Shown here: in pieces, positions 1 to 8,213 of the stretch
Layout: each line of letters starts with the position of its first letter
Numbering within the stretch: the first letter of the stretch is position 1
Assembly (NCBI GenBank): GCA_023229945.1
Contig: JALNYH010000022.1
Span: 1-35,525, forward strand
Direction: 5' to 3'
Length of the DNA: 35,525 bases
DNA from: Arcobacteraceae bacterium
GTDB taxonomy: Bacteria; Campylobacterota; Campylobacteria; Campylobacterales; Arcobacteraceae
Translations under genes and position numbers: made by a program
Notes under the pieces: generated by a model
Told to the model about the DNA's origin: nothing
The model's input: only the letters and a program-made list of their open reading frames with translations
Databases searched by the model: none

Positions 1-878
1 CTAATATAATCTACAACATTCATCTCTTGCTTTGATTGTGGTTGTACTGATTTGATTTTTATTATACCTTTAATACACCCTACTTTGATAGAATCTTTTG
101 ATATTTCTAAAATTTCTAATGGCAAATGGGAAGAATATGAATCAATCAATTCAATTGATTTTAGTTTCAATCCACTATACAAAAATATTTCTGGCCAGTT
201 TTTGTATGCTTTGTATTTTGATATTACTTTAGAAGCATCATCAAAAGCTACTTCACCATCTGTTTTTTTGATTTTTTTACAATATGTTATACTGTTTTGA
301 TTTTGTTTTTTTGGTTTTATTTGGTCAAAATTATTCAATGTCGTAATAGTAAGGTCTGCTGCGATATATGATAATTTTGAAAAGAGTTCAAATACATCAC
401 AATTATCATCAATTTTGAAATATTGGTAACCTAAAATATCACCACTATCAAGCCCAACATCCATAAGCATAGATGTCACTCCACTATATCTATCATTTTG
501 TAATAAAGCTTCTTGAATAGGTGAAGCTCCTCTATATAAAGGTAAAAGTGAGGCATGAAGATTGATACAAGGTGCAATATCTAAAATCTCTTTTGGCAAA
601 ATCTGACCATAAGCAGCTACTATTATAAAATCTGGTTTTAAAGCTTTTAAAATCTCAATATTTTCAATATCTCTTAGTTTAGTTGGCTGGTAGATAGGTA
701 TTTGTAGATTGTTTTCTATTACATAGTTTTTGATATGTGGGGGAGTTAAAATCTGTTTTCGCCCTACTGGTTTGTCTGGCTGAGTAAAAAGTGCAACTAT
801 ATCAAAATTGTTTTTGATTAGTTTATCAAAAATTATAGTCGCATAATCTGGTGTCCCCATAAAAACTATCTTTTTCAA
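1..878 (-). CDS. fmt: methionyl-tRNA formyltransferase (3' end beyond window)
   Basis: Formylates the methionine on initiator tRNA, using 10-formyltetrahydrofolate, in the cytoplasm. Reading the minus strand from a TTG at 878-876 gives an uninterrupted frame of 292 codons that runs off the window start. It begins LKKIVFMGTPDYATIIF, the usual FMGTP N-terminus. The catalytic-domain landmarks follow in order: NLHASLLP, YRGASPIQ and MDVGLDSGDIL. The C-terminal tRNA-binding domain is only partly inside. The TTG start is preferred because it restores the KKIVFMGTP motif; the in-frame ATG at 860-858 would remove its first six residues. It begins 25 bp after the proB stop and probably shares its transcript. 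The identification is certain, the start is inferred. Confidence 0.93.
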   Translation of the reverse strand, partial: MKKIVFMGTPDYATIIFDKLIKNNFDIVALFTQPDKPVGRKQILTPPHIKNYVIENNLQIPIYQPTKLRDIENIEILKALKPDFIIVAAYGQILPKEILDIAPCINLHASLLPLYRGASPIQEALLQNDRYSGVTSMLMDVGLDSGDILGYQYFKIDDNCDVFELFSKLSYIAADLTITTLNNFDQIKPKKQNQNSITYCKKIKKTDGEVAFDDASKVISKYKAYKNWPEIFLYSGLKLKSIELIDSYSSHLPLEILEISKDSIKVGCIKGIIKIKSVQPQSKQEMNVVDYI

Positions 879-903
879 TCTTGCCCTTTTTACTTTTTAG
901 ATT

Positions 904-1662
904 TTACTTAGTAAAGAGTGTCCCTCTATTGTGTAAACCATCTATTAAATACTCTTTTGCATATTTGAGGTCAAACCCACTTGTTAAAAACATCTGTTTA
1001 TCTCTTTGAAGCAAAAAGTTTGCTGCTTTTAGTTTGGTTACTATTCCGCCCGTTGCAAATTCATTATTTGGTGAATGTGACATATCTAGCATTTGTTGTT
1101 CTATTTTTGATACTTGTTTTTGTAGTATTGCATTTGGATTTGTATGAGGATTGTCATCATAATATCCATCAATATCTGTAAGGATTACAAGCATATCAGC
1201 TTCAAAAAAGAATGTTACATGAGCTGCTAACTGATCATTGTCTCCAAAAACCAACTCATCTGTAGCTGTTACATCATTTTCATTTATAATTGGAATTATA
1301 TTATTGCCTAAAAGAATTTCGATTGCATTTTTTGCGTGAATTGTTCTTTTTCGTGAATCAAAATCATCAGCTGTCAAAAGAAGTTGAGAACAGATAAGAT
1401 TGAGTGTTTGAAATCTTTTTTGATACTCTTTCATAAGCATTGGTTGCCCAATAGAAGCTAGAGCTTGTTTATTTGCAACTACTTTCTTATCAAGTTTTAG
1501 TGCTGTATATCCAGCTGCAACCGCACCACTTGTCACTAATATTACTTCATATTTGGTTTTTAGTTCAGATATAAACTGAACTAAATTTTCTAACCTTTCT
1601 AAAGCTAAACTACCATTTTGTGTTAAAACTGCACTACCGACTTTTAATACAATTCTTTGCAT
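904..1662 (-). CDS. proB: glutamate 5-kinase, short form without PUA domain
   Basis: Phosphorylates L-glutamate with ATP as the first step of proline synthesis. At 252 residues it is an amino-acid-kinase fold only: it starts MQRIVLKVGSAVLT, has the VTSGAVAAG glycine loop near residue 45 and NENDVTATDELVFGDNDQLAA near residue 130, and FATGGIVTKLKAA in the C-terminal third. The longer ProB of enteric bacteria (about 367 residues) carries an extra PUA domain, which is absent here. It sits 8 bp downstream of the obg stop, so obg-proB-fmt looks like one transcript. Confidence 0.94.
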   Translation of the reverse strand: MQRIVLKVGSAVLTQNGSLALERLENLVQFISELKTKYEVILVTSGAVAAGYTALKLDKKVVANKQALASIGQPMLMKEYQKRFQTLNLICSQLLLTADDFDSRKRTIHAKNAIEILLGNNIIPIINENDVTATDELVFGDNDQLAAHVTFFFEADMLVILTDIDGYYDDNPHTNPNAILQKQVSKIEQQMLDMSHSPNNEFATGGIVTKLKAANFLLQRDKQMFLTSGFDLKYAKEYLIDGLHNRGTLFTK

Positions 1663-1670
1663 AAAATTTC

Positions 1671-2759
1671 CTAATCAATTTTTAGTAAGTCAAATAATAA
1701 ATTTTTAGCTGGTGCAATATTATGATTTACTGCTGAAGATACACCTAAAACAAAGAATGGTTTAGACTCATCATATTTATATGCAGGTGCTTTGTAATCT
1801 TGTACATAATATGAACCAATAATTTTTTCACTGCTATTAAGTGGTGTTAAACCCAATGATGTAATGAACTTTTCAATTATCACATCACTTTCAGCTTGAG
1901 GCATTGTATCTACTTTACTAAATGCTACAGCAAATCTTCTTGTACTAAGCTCTGGTGAGAACTTTTCTACTTCAATTTTTAAAGTTTTGTATTGCTCATC
2001 AATATCTCTATAATTGGCAATATCTATCACAAATAAAAGTGTTTTTGTTCTTTCGATATGTTTTAAGAACTCTAACCCCAAACCTCTACCTTCACTAGCA
2101 CCTTCTATAATACCAGGAATATCAGCGATTACAAAACCATCATATTCACCAATATCAACAACTCCTAGACTTGGAGTAAGCGTAGTGAACTCATAATTTG
2201 CAACTTGTGGTTTTGCATTTGATACTGTTGAAACTAATGTAGATTTACCAACATTTGGATAACCAACAAGTCCTACATCTGCGATTAGTTTTAGTTCTAG
2301 TGCAACATCTTTACAAATACCTGGAAGTCCTGGCTGAGAGTATGTTGGTCTTTGATTTGTAGAGTTTTTAAAGTGAACATTACCAAGTCCACCTTTTCCA
2401 CCTTCTAAAAATAAAATAGGTTCACTTATATTTTCAACTAAGTCCAATAAAACTTCACCTGTTTCTTCATCAATGATTTGTGTTCCTTGAGGAACTGTTA
2501 GATATAAATGTTCACCAGATTTACCAAATTTTTGTCTTCCCATTCCAGCTTGCCCATTTTGAGCTTTTAGATGAGATTTACCTTTGTACCATGATAAAGT
2601 ATCGGTATTGTTATCTACTATAAAATATACATTTCCTCCACGACCGCCATCACCGCCATCAGGTCCACCTTTGATAACAAACTTTTCTCTTCTAAAAGAG
2701 CTACAACCTGCGCCACCTTTTCCTGAGCTTAATTTAATTTTAATACTATCTACAAACAT
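1671..2759 (-). CDS. obg: Obg-family GTPase (CgtA)
   Basis: Ribosome-assembly and stress GTPase of the Obg/CgtA family. The first ~158 residues form the glycine-rich Obg fold (GGPDGGDGGRGGNV, GKGGLGNVHF). The G domain follows, with the P-loop GYPNVGKSTLVS, a switch region, DIPGIIEGASEGRGLG and a SKVD G4 motif. It ends near residue 362 with only a short tail and no long OCT extension. It lies downstream of rplU-rpmA, the usual neighbourhood for this family, but a strong terminator at 2849-2891 separates it from rpmA, so it may have its own promoter in the 90-bp gap. Confidence 0.96.
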   Translation of the reverse strand: MFVDSIKIKLSSGKGGAGCSSFRREKFVIKGGPDGGDGGRGGNVYFIVDNNTDTLSWYKGKSHLKAQNGQAGMGRQKFGKSGEHLYLTVPQGTQIIDEETGEVLLDLVENISEPILFLEGGKGGLGNVHFKNSTNQRPTYSQPGLPGICKDVALELKLIADVGLVGYPNVGKSTLVSTVSNAKPQVANYEFTTLTPSLGVVDIGEYDGFVIADIPGIIEGASEGRGLGLEFLKHIERTKTLLFVIDIANYRDIDEQYKTLKIEVEKFSPELSTRRFAVAFSKVDTMPQAESDVIIEKFITSLGLTPLNSSEKIIGSYYVQDYKAPAYKYDESKPFFVLGVSSAVNHNIAPAKNLLFDLLKID

Positions 2760-2772
2760 TGTTATCCTATAT

Positions 2773-2849
2773 TATTGGTTATTAGTTATTGGTTATTAGT
2801 TAGTAAAGATATATCTACACATATACCAATAACTAATAACCAATAACTA
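2773..2849. repeat. heptad-based long inverted repeat
   Basis: The left arm holds tandem GTTATTG/GTTATTA heptads. Positions 2783-2802 (TAGTTATTGGTTATTAGTTA) are the exact reverse complement of 2830-2849, with a 27-nt spacer. It lies between rpmA and obg, directly next to the rpmA terminator. Two other intergenic hairpins in this window, at 18304-18392 and 30172-30254, also have arms with 7-nt periodicity and end in CTAA. The function is unknown. Confidence 0.8.
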
Positions 2850-2891
2850 AAAAAAAAGGTACTATAAGCAAATACCTTGCCATATAGTACC
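2849..2891 (-). terminator. Rho-independent terminator of rplU-rpmA
   Basis: On the minus strand a 9-bp stem, GGTACTATA paired with TATAGTACC (2883-2891 and 2858-2866), is followed directly by nine T residues (2857-2849). It lies 33 bp after the rpmA stop, as expected for the end of the ribosomal-protein transcript. Confidence 0.85.
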
Positions 2892-2924
2892 TAAATTTTA
2901 ATTAAAGTCTAAAATTTTAAAGAA

Positions 2925-3182
2925 TTAAGACGCTGCGTAAACAGAAACTTTTTTTCTTTTTTTATCTTTTATTTCAAATTTTACTTCACCATCAATTAAA
3001 GCGAAAATCGTATGGTCTTTACCAACACCTACATTAGCACCAGGATGAACTTTTGTTCCTCTTTGTCTGATAATGATATTTCCAGCTCTAACTACTTCTC
3101 CACCAAATTTTTTAACTCCAAGCCTTCTACCAGCTGAGTCTCTATTATTCTGTGTACTACCTTGACCTTTCTTGTGAGCCAT
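2925..3182 (-). CDS. rpmA: 50S ribosomal protein L27
   Basis: Component of the large ribosomal subunit near the peptidyl-transferase centre. The 85-residue product starts MAHKKGQGSTQNNRDSAGRR and has the family core GGEVVRAGNIIIRQRGTKVHPG followed by VGVGKDHTIFALIDG. It has the enteric-type N-terminus starting directly at AHKKG, with no cleavable Firmicutes-type extension. It is 15 bp downstream of rplU with a clear ribosome binding site (AAGGAG), and ends at a strong terminator. Confidence 0.98.
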   Translation of the reverse strand: MAHKKGQGSTQNNRDSAGRRLGVKKFGGEVVRAGNIIIRQRGTKVHPGANVGVGKDHTIFALIDGEVKFEIKDKKRKKVSVYAAS

Positions 3183-3197
3183 CGTATTCTCCTTAAA

Positions 3198-3503
3198 TTA
3201 TGCTGCTATGTTTGTTATTTGAATTCTAGTGAAGTCTCTTCTGAAACCTCTTTTTAGTTTACTATCTTTTCTTCTTCTTTTTTTGAAGATAATAACTTTT
3301 TTGTCTCTTCCTTCATTTATAACAACTGCACTTACCACTGCATTTTTAGCAGCTTCACCAGTTTTTAGTTCGCCATCGTTTACAGCTAAAACATCACTGA
3401 TTTCGATATTTTCTTTTGGTTCTTTGCTAAGTTTGTCAACATTGATGATATCACCAACACAAACCTTATATTGCTTTCCACCACATTTAATAATTGCATA
3501 CAT
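3198..3503 (-). CDS. rplU: 50S ribosomal protein L21
   Basis: Large-subunit protein that contacts 23S rRNA. The 101-residue product starts MYAIIKCGGKQYKV, the family signature. It ends with the basic KKRRRKDSKLKRGFRRDFTRIQI segment; the RGFRR stretch stands where most family members have a GHRQ-type motif. It is the first gene of the rplU-rpmA pair. GAGGG, seven bases upstream of the ATG, serves as its ribosome binding site. Confidence 0.97.
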   Translation of the reverse strand: MYAIIKCGGKQYKVCVGDIINVDKLSKEPKENIEISDVLAVNDGELKTGEAAKNAVVSAVVINEGRDKKVIIFKKRRRKDSKLKRGFRRDFTRIQITNIAA

Positions 3504-3529
3504 TCTACTACCCTCAATTTTTTCGTGAG

Positions 3530-3566
3530 CCGTATATTATCTAAAATAAGTTTAAACTAAGATTAA
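3530..3566 (-). promoter_or_regulatory. rplU: possible sigma70 promoter for rplU
   Basis: The minus strand carries GATAAT (3541-3536), a five-of-six match to the -10 box, about 33 bases upstream of the rplU start in an AT-rich stretch. No convincing -35 box is seen, which is common in Campylobacterota, where -35 is weakly conserved. Confidence 0.35.
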
Positions 3567-3653
3567 ACGGATTTTTTTGTTTCTAATTCATACTTTTAGT
3601 TGAAAATAGTTAATATCGACTTTATTTGTTACTTGGACCATTGAACTTGATTG

Positions 3654-3985
3654 TCTTTGAGAAAAATGTGAAGCAGTTCACATTTTCTTACGCCTCTGCC
3701 GTCTTGCCGTACTCACTTTGTTCGCACATGGCTTGCCGGGGCTTTGTGTACATAAATGTACATTACAAAGCCCGCTTCGAGCTAAAATCGTAAAGCAGTT
3801 TACGATTTTTTGACGCTCTACGCCATCTTGCGAACCTCTTGTGCTTGCACTCTCTTTGAGAAAAATGTGAAGCAGTTCACATTTTCTTAACGGTTCTGCA
3901 GTCTTGCCGTACTCACTTCGTTCGCACATGGCAATCGGCTTGCGAGGCTACAAACGACAAGCAGTTGTCGTTTGATTTACGCCTC
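3654..3985. repeat. array of GCAG-loop hairpins with variable stems
   Basis: Four perfect hairpins share the loop context AA-GCAG-TT but have different stems: 3663-3686 (AAAATGTGAA arm), 3784-3809 (AAAATCGTAAA arm), 3862-3885 (same stem as the first) and 3951-3974 (CAAACGACAA arm). Each is followed by a related TTACGCCTCTGCC-like sequence. A fifth hairpin (3739-3773) has a GGGCTTTGT/ACAAAGCCC stem with GTACATAAATGTAC inside. A module of about 80 bp (3654-3732) recurs at 3853-3932 with few changes, including TTCGCACATGGC. The array starts right at the ridA stop codon. It has no credible coding capacity. Bidirectional termination, or a mobile repeat, is an inference. Confidence 0.85.
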
Positions 3986-4375
3986 TCACCAGCTAGTTGT
4001 TCCTAGAGTTGTTGCTATTACATCTATTTCAACTAAAGCGTTTTTTGGTAATGTTTTAACTGCTACTGTACTTCTTGCTGGTTTGTGGTCACCAAAATAT
4101 TCTGCATATATTACATTAACAATACCGAAATCTTCCATATTTGCTAAATAAATATTTGCTTTCACAACATTTTGTAAACTACTTCCACTATCATCTAATA
4201 GATTTCTCAAATTAGTCAAAACTTGTCTAGTTTGTTTTTTGATATCCATTTCAGTCATTTCACCTGAAGGTGTAAGAGCTATTTGTCCTGAAGTATATAG
4301 CATTCCATTCACTTTTACAGCTTGTGAATATGGTCCTATTGCTTGTGGCACATTATTTGACTTCATAAATTCCAT
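3986..4375 (-). CDS. ridA: RidA-family reactive enamine/imine deaminase
   Basis: Hydrolyses reactive 2-aminoacrylate-type enamines made by PLP enzymes, in the cytoplasm. The 129-residue product shows the family landmarks: PQAIGPYSQAVKVNG near residue 10, TSGQIALTPSGE near 30, the conserved PARSTVAVKTLPKNALVEI segment near residue 100, and a C-terminal IDVIA strand. It is downstream of dnaG with an 11-bp gap, so probably co-transcribed. Its stop codon lies at the edge of the hairpin array, so the array forms its 3' untranslated region. Confidence 0.94.
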   Translation of the reverse strand: MEFMKSNNVPQAIGPYSQAVKVNGMLYTSGQIALTPSGEMTEMDIKKQTRQVLTNLRNLLDDSGSSLQNVVKANIYLANMEDFGIVNVIYAEYFGDHKPARSTVAVKTLPKNALVEIDVIATTLGTTSW

Positions 4376-4386
4376 TTTTTACCCTT

Positions 4387-6021
4387 TTATAAAATTTTAC
4401 CAGATTTAAGCTCACCTATGAGTTCTCTTATTTTTCTAATAGTCATGGACTTTTCTTTGTAGTCTATATCTTTATCATTAATAAGATGGCTCAATTTTTT
4501 TTCGTGAAATTTTATCAAAAAAAACTGTAATTGTCGCTTTAATTCTTCTTTTGAATATGACTTTATTGAATCATTTAGTAAAAGTGCCCTCATTTGTGGG
4601 GTATCTTCATTATTTATTGCCATATCAAATTCTGTTTTATGAGATTGGAACATATCTCTATCACAATAATCTAAAATCATATTTACAACTTCAGGATATT
4701 GTGTGATTGTTTTAATAAGGGCTAGTTCTGCTATGTCACAATTGATTAGTTCTACATCATATTTTCTATATTGTGTTTTTGTAAGGGTTGTTTTGATTAG
4801 AGCCGGGCTGATGTTTAATTTAGATGCAACATATGGCTTGTATTCTTCTTGTAATATTGGATTTAATGAGGCTAAAAAACTATTTAGCTCACCAAGAGCT
4901 TTTTGTTTCATTTCTGGGATATTCAAATCAAACTCTCTAATAATATAACTAATAATAAATTTGGCAAATGGGATAGGATTTTCAAAAATCTCATTTAATT
5001 CACTAATTTTACCATCTTTTACCATATCAGCGGGGTCTACTCCACTATCAAATATAATAACTCCACCTTCAAATTGGTTTAGAAGTAGCATGGTAGCAGC
5101 TTTGTTTGCAGCATTTATTCCTGCATTATCACCATCATAAGCTACAATTACATTTGGTTCACCTCTTTTTAGAAGTGGCAAATGTTCTAATGTCAAAGCA
5201 GTACCAAGTGTTGCTACGGCATTATCAAAACCTGCTTGATGAAGCATAATCACATCCAAGTATCCTTCGGTGATAATAATCTCTTTTTTATGCATAATTG
5301 ATTTTTTGGCAAGATTATAACCATATAAAAGTTTGGATTTATTGAATAGTTTTGTTTGTGGTGAATTGACATATTTTGCACCATGACCTGTGATAGTCCG
5401 TCCACCAAAACCTACAATTTTTTCATTTTGTGAATAAATGGGGAATGTGATTCTTTCTATAAATCTTGCATATAGACCATTTTCACCAGCACTTAAAACT
5501 CCTAAATCTTTAGCATCTGCAATATTTAAAAAGTTTTGATTTATATAATTGATAGTATCTTTTGAACTTGGAGCATAGCCTATTTCAAACTTTTCTATGG
5601 AATAATCTGAAATTCCTCTTTGTTTTATATATTCTAAAGAGTTTGTTTCATCTATCAAACATTTTTTATAGTAATTATTAATTGATTCTAAAACTGTAGT
5701 ATCTATTGAAGGAGCTTGTTTTATATTGTCTGTATAGTTTAATTGAAAATTTGCCATGGATGCGAGTTTTTCTATAGCTTCTGGATAAGTTAGCTTTTCA
5801 TAATCCATTACAAACTTGATAGAATCTCCGCCCACACCACATCCAAAACAATGAAAAATTTGTTTTGCTGGACTTACTACAAAAGAAGGAGTTGTTTCAC
5901 CATGAAAAGGGCAACAAGCTTTAAAATTAGCTCCAGACTTTTTTAATTGGATAAATTGTGATATAATATCAACAATATCGACATTGTTTTTAAGGTTTTC
6001 TATGGACTCTTTTGCTATCAT
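4387..6021 (-). CDS. dnaG: DNA primase
   Basis: Synthesises RNA primers for replication. The 544-residue product has an N-terminal zinc-binding domain with CPFH and CFGCG ligands (about residues 37-61) and PSFVVSP between them. Next comes the catalytic core with the YGYNLAKKSI region and a TOPRIM domain: EGYLDVIMLHQAGF near residue 253, YDGDNAG near 295 and DPADM near 327. A helical C-terminal domain for helicase contact follows. The length is normal for Campylobacterota DnaG. It is divergent from the TPR gene at 6051 with only 29 bp between the start codons, so the two must share a compact promoter region. Confidence 0.97.
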   Translation of the reverse strand: MIAKESIENLKNNVDIVDIISQFIQLKKSGANFKACCPFHGETTPSFVVSPAKQIFHCFGCGVGGDSIKFVMDYEKLTYPEAIEKLASMANFQLNYTDNIKQAPSIDTTVLESINNYYKKCLIDETNSLEYIKQRGISDYSIEKFEIGYAPSSKDTINYINQNFLNIADAKDLGVLSAGENGLYARFIERITFPIYSQNEKIVGFGGRTITGHGAKYVNSPQTKLFNKSKLLYGYNLAKKSIMHKKEIIITEGYLDVIMLHQAGFDNAVATLGTALTLEHLPLLKRGEPNVIVAYDGDNAGINAANKAATMLLLNQFEGGVIIFDSGVDPADMVKDGKISELNEIFENPIPFAKFIISYIIREFDLNIPEMKQKALGELNSFLASLNPILQEEYKPYVASKLNISPALIKTTLTKTQYRKYDVELINCDIAELALIKTITQYPEVVNMILDYCDRDMFQSHKTEFDMAINNEDTPQMRALLLNDSIKSYSKEELKRQLQFFLIKFHEKKLSHLINDKDIDYKEKSMTIRKIRELIGELKSGKIL

Positions 6022-6050
6022 AACGGTATTATATCTAATAAAGGTTAAAG

Positions 6051-7112
6051 TTGGACGGAATATTTATAGATTATTATGATCCTCTTTTTGGAGTAGTATT
6101 TTTTTTCTTAGTAATTTTTGTTGCTTCATTTTTGACATATTCTTACAACTTATATAAAGAAAAAAATGCTAGAAGTGAATATAAAGAGTTGCTTGGAAGA
6201 TTTGGTATTGGAAATCTTGATGAGCAAGACTATGTACACTTATACAAAACTTATAACCTACCTTTTGATTCTATTTTACTACTTGCATCATCTTTTGTTT
6301 ATAAAGGTGATTATAACAAATCAATTTCTATTTATTTAACTCTTTTGGAACATGTTCAAGATAAAGTCAAAAAAGAAGAACTACTTGAGCTTTTGGGAAC
6401 TACATATTTTAAAGGTGGTTTTTTAAAGAGGTCTGTTGAAATATTTTTGAAACTTTTGGAGTTTTCGCCAAGAAATACAAAAGCTCTTAAATACTTACTA
6501 TTATGCTATGAAAAGCTCAAAGAATGGGATAATGCACTTGATGTTTTGGAATCATTGAGAGAACTTAAATGTGATACAAATGAAGAATATACTTATATTG
6601 TGTTACAAAAACTTATAAGTGACCCTCTTTTGACTTATGAAAAAAAGACAGAACAGGTTTTGAGTATTTATGATGTTGCTCCACATACTGCAAGAATAAT
6701 ATCTCAATATCTTATAACTTATAATAAGCCACTTTTTTGGAAATATGTTATTAAGCTAGATATTTTGAATATAATAGATTTATTATGGTATATGGATTTC
6801 AATGATATTGATTTTGAGGTAGTAAAATCTAATGATTTATTAGAACAAATTTTTAGTGCTAAAGGATATATTTCATATAATGATAAAGCAACTAATATAG
6901 TTGATTTGGATATACTTGCATTACTTTGCAAAGAAAACAAAGGGCTTCGTTCACGGGTTGATCTTGGTTTTGAGTTTATTTGTAAAAGTTGCAAAAGAAT
7001 ACACCCTATGTATGAATCTAGATGTCCTCACTGTCACTCTATTTTGTCATTGGGAGTTAAACCAAAACTTATCAAAAGGATGATGATTGAAGAAAATATT
7101 TCTTTACAGTGA
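6051..7112 (+). CDS. LapB-like membrane-anchored TPR protein with C-terminal zinc ribbon
   Basis: The 353-residue product starts at TTG. One N-terminal membrane helix (about residues 12-30, rich in V, F, L) is followed by several TPR-like helical pairs, for example YNKSISIYLTLLEHV and FLKRSVEIFLKLLEFSPRN. It ends with a zinc ribbon, CKSC plus CPHC, around residues 313-332. This order (TM, TPRs, rubredoxin-like end) is that of E. coli LapB/YciM, which controls lipopolysaccharide synthesis through LpxC turnover. Whether the function carries over is inferred from architecture only. It overlaps rnhA by 26 bp. Confidence 0.75.
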   Translation: MDGIFIDYYDPLFGVVFFFLVIFVASFLTYSYNLYKEKNARSEYKELLGRFGIGNLDEQDYVHLYKTYNLPFDSILLLASSFVYKGDYNKSISIYLTLLEHVQDKVKKEELLELLGTTYFKGGFLKRSVEIFLKLLEFSPRNTKALKYLLLCYEKLKEWDNALDVLESLRELKCDTNEEYTYIVLQKLISDPLLTYEKKTEQVLSIYDVAPHTARIISQYLITYNKPLFWKYVIKLDILNIIDLLWYMDFNDIDFEVVKSNDLLEQIFSAKGYISYNDKATNIVDLDILALLCKENKGLRSRVDLGFEFICKSCKRIHPMYESRCPHCHSILSLGVKPKLIKRMMIEENISLQ

Positions 7113-7527
7113 TGGCTCAAGTCTTGGCAATCCTGGTCCTGGTGGATATGGAACACTTATAAAATACAAAGATAATATCAAGACTCTAAGTGGTGGTGCT
7201 AAAAATACTACAAACAATCAAATGGAACTTTTAGGAGTTATTGAAGGATTGAAAGCTTTAAAAGAGCCTTGTGATGTAGAGATAATAAGTGATTCAAAAT
7301 ATGTCACACAAGGGATTAATGAATGGCTGAAAAATTGGCAAAAAAATGGCTTTAGAACTGCTGATAAAAAACCTATCAAAAATCTTGAACTTTGGCAAGA
7401 GTATATTGAAGCATCCAAAAATCACAAAATCAATGCTTCTTGGGTAAAAGGGCATAATGGACACGCGGAAAATGAAGAATGTGATAAAATTGCAAAAGCA
7501 GTTGCAGAAAAATTTCAAATGGAGTGA
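7087..7527 (+). CDS. rnhA: ribonuclease HI
   Basis: Cleaves the RNA strand of RNA-DNA hybrids. The 146-residue product has the catalytic acidic residues in the usual places: the Asp of YSDGSSLGNPGPGG near residue 8, the Glu of NQMELLGVIEGL, the Asp of ISDSKYV, and the late Asp in AENEECDKIAK after the WVKGHNGH histidine loop. The chosen TTG start (7087) lies inside the preceding gene with AAAAGGA upstream. Coupled translation with the upstream gene and with rnc is likely. Confidence 0.96.
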   Translation: MKKIFLYSDGSSLGNPGPGGYGTLIKYKDNIKTLSGGAKNTTNNQMELLGVIEGLKALKEPCDVEIISDSKYVTQGINEWLKNWQKNGFRTADKKPIKNLELWQEYIEASKNHKINASWVKGHNGHAENEECDKIAKAVAEKFQME

Positions 7528-7529
7528 AA

Positions 7530-8210
7530 ATGGAAAAGTTTGATAAATTACTAAAGTGTTTGGGTTATGAGTTTCAAGATAACAATCTTATAACCCAAGC
7601 ACTCACGCATAAAAGCTATAAAAAATCTTATAGCAATGAAAGATTAGAGTTTCTAGGTGATGCTGTTTTGAACTTGATTGTTGGGGAATATTTATATCAT
7701 AAATTTCCACAATCAACAGAAGGAGAGCTTTCAAAACTTCGTGCAACCTTGGTAAATGAAAAAGCATTTACCAAACTTGCCAATAAAATAGAGCTTGGTA
7801 ATTATATATTTATATCAGGTGCTGAAGATAGAAATAGTGGAAGACAAAAACCATCAATTTTATCGGATGCATTTGAAGCTATTATGGGTGCTATTTATAT
7901 AGAATCAGGAATACTTAAAGTCAAAGAGATTATGCTAAGACTTCTTGATGAATGCTATGAAGATATAACTATTGATTTGTTGTTTTATGATTTTAAGACT
8001 GCATTACAAGAACTAACTCAAGCAATCTTTGCTACTACGCCTGAGTATAGACTAGAAGGTAGCTATGGACCTGACCATAAAAAAGAATTTGTTGTATCAA
8101 TTTGGGTTGATAATAAAAACTTAGGTTCAGGCAAAGGTAAAAGTAAAAAAATAGCACAACAAGAAGCTGCAAAAATTGCACTAGAAAAATTGCAAAAAGA
8201 GCAAGGGTAA
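7530..8210 (+). CDS. rnc: ribonuclease III
   Basis: Double-strand-specific endoribonuclease that processes rRNA and other RNAs. The signature ERLEFLGDAVLNLIV lies near residue 40 and the second metal-binding cluster in SDAFEAIMGAIYIESG near residue 115. A double-stranded-RNA-binding domain (FKTALQELTQ through GKGKSKKIAQQEAAKIAL) forms the C-terminus. The ATG at 7530 is preferred over an in-frame GTG at 7524 because the GGAG at 7521-7524 then sits five bases upstream; the GTG would overlap it. It begins two bases after the rnhA stop. Confidence 0.96.
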   Translation: MEKFDKLLKCLGYEFQDNNLITQALTHKSYKKSYSNERLEFLGDAVLNLIVGEYLYHKFPQSTEGELSKLRATLVNEKAFTKLANKIELGNYIFISGAEDRNSGRQKPSILSDAFEAIMGAIYIESGILKVKEIMLRLLDECYEDITIDLLFYDFKTALQELTQAIFATTPEYRLEGSYGPDHKKEFVVSIWVDNKNLGSGKGKSKKIAQQEAAKIALEKLQKEQG

Positions 8211-8213
8211 TAA

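Noticed and set aside
2773..2849. CRISPR-like repeat (regular short repeats)
   Set aside because: The 7-nt units have no spacers and form an inverted repeat; no cas genes are in the window.
3229..3528. A 99-codon plus-strand hydrophobic frame
   Set aside because: Antisense shadow of rplU, caused by its lysine- and arginine-rich codons.
3678..3929. An 83-codon minus-strand frame inside the hairpin array
   Set aside because: It is made entirely of the duplicated hairpin module, has no ribosome binding site of note and no protein-like pattern beyond the repeats.
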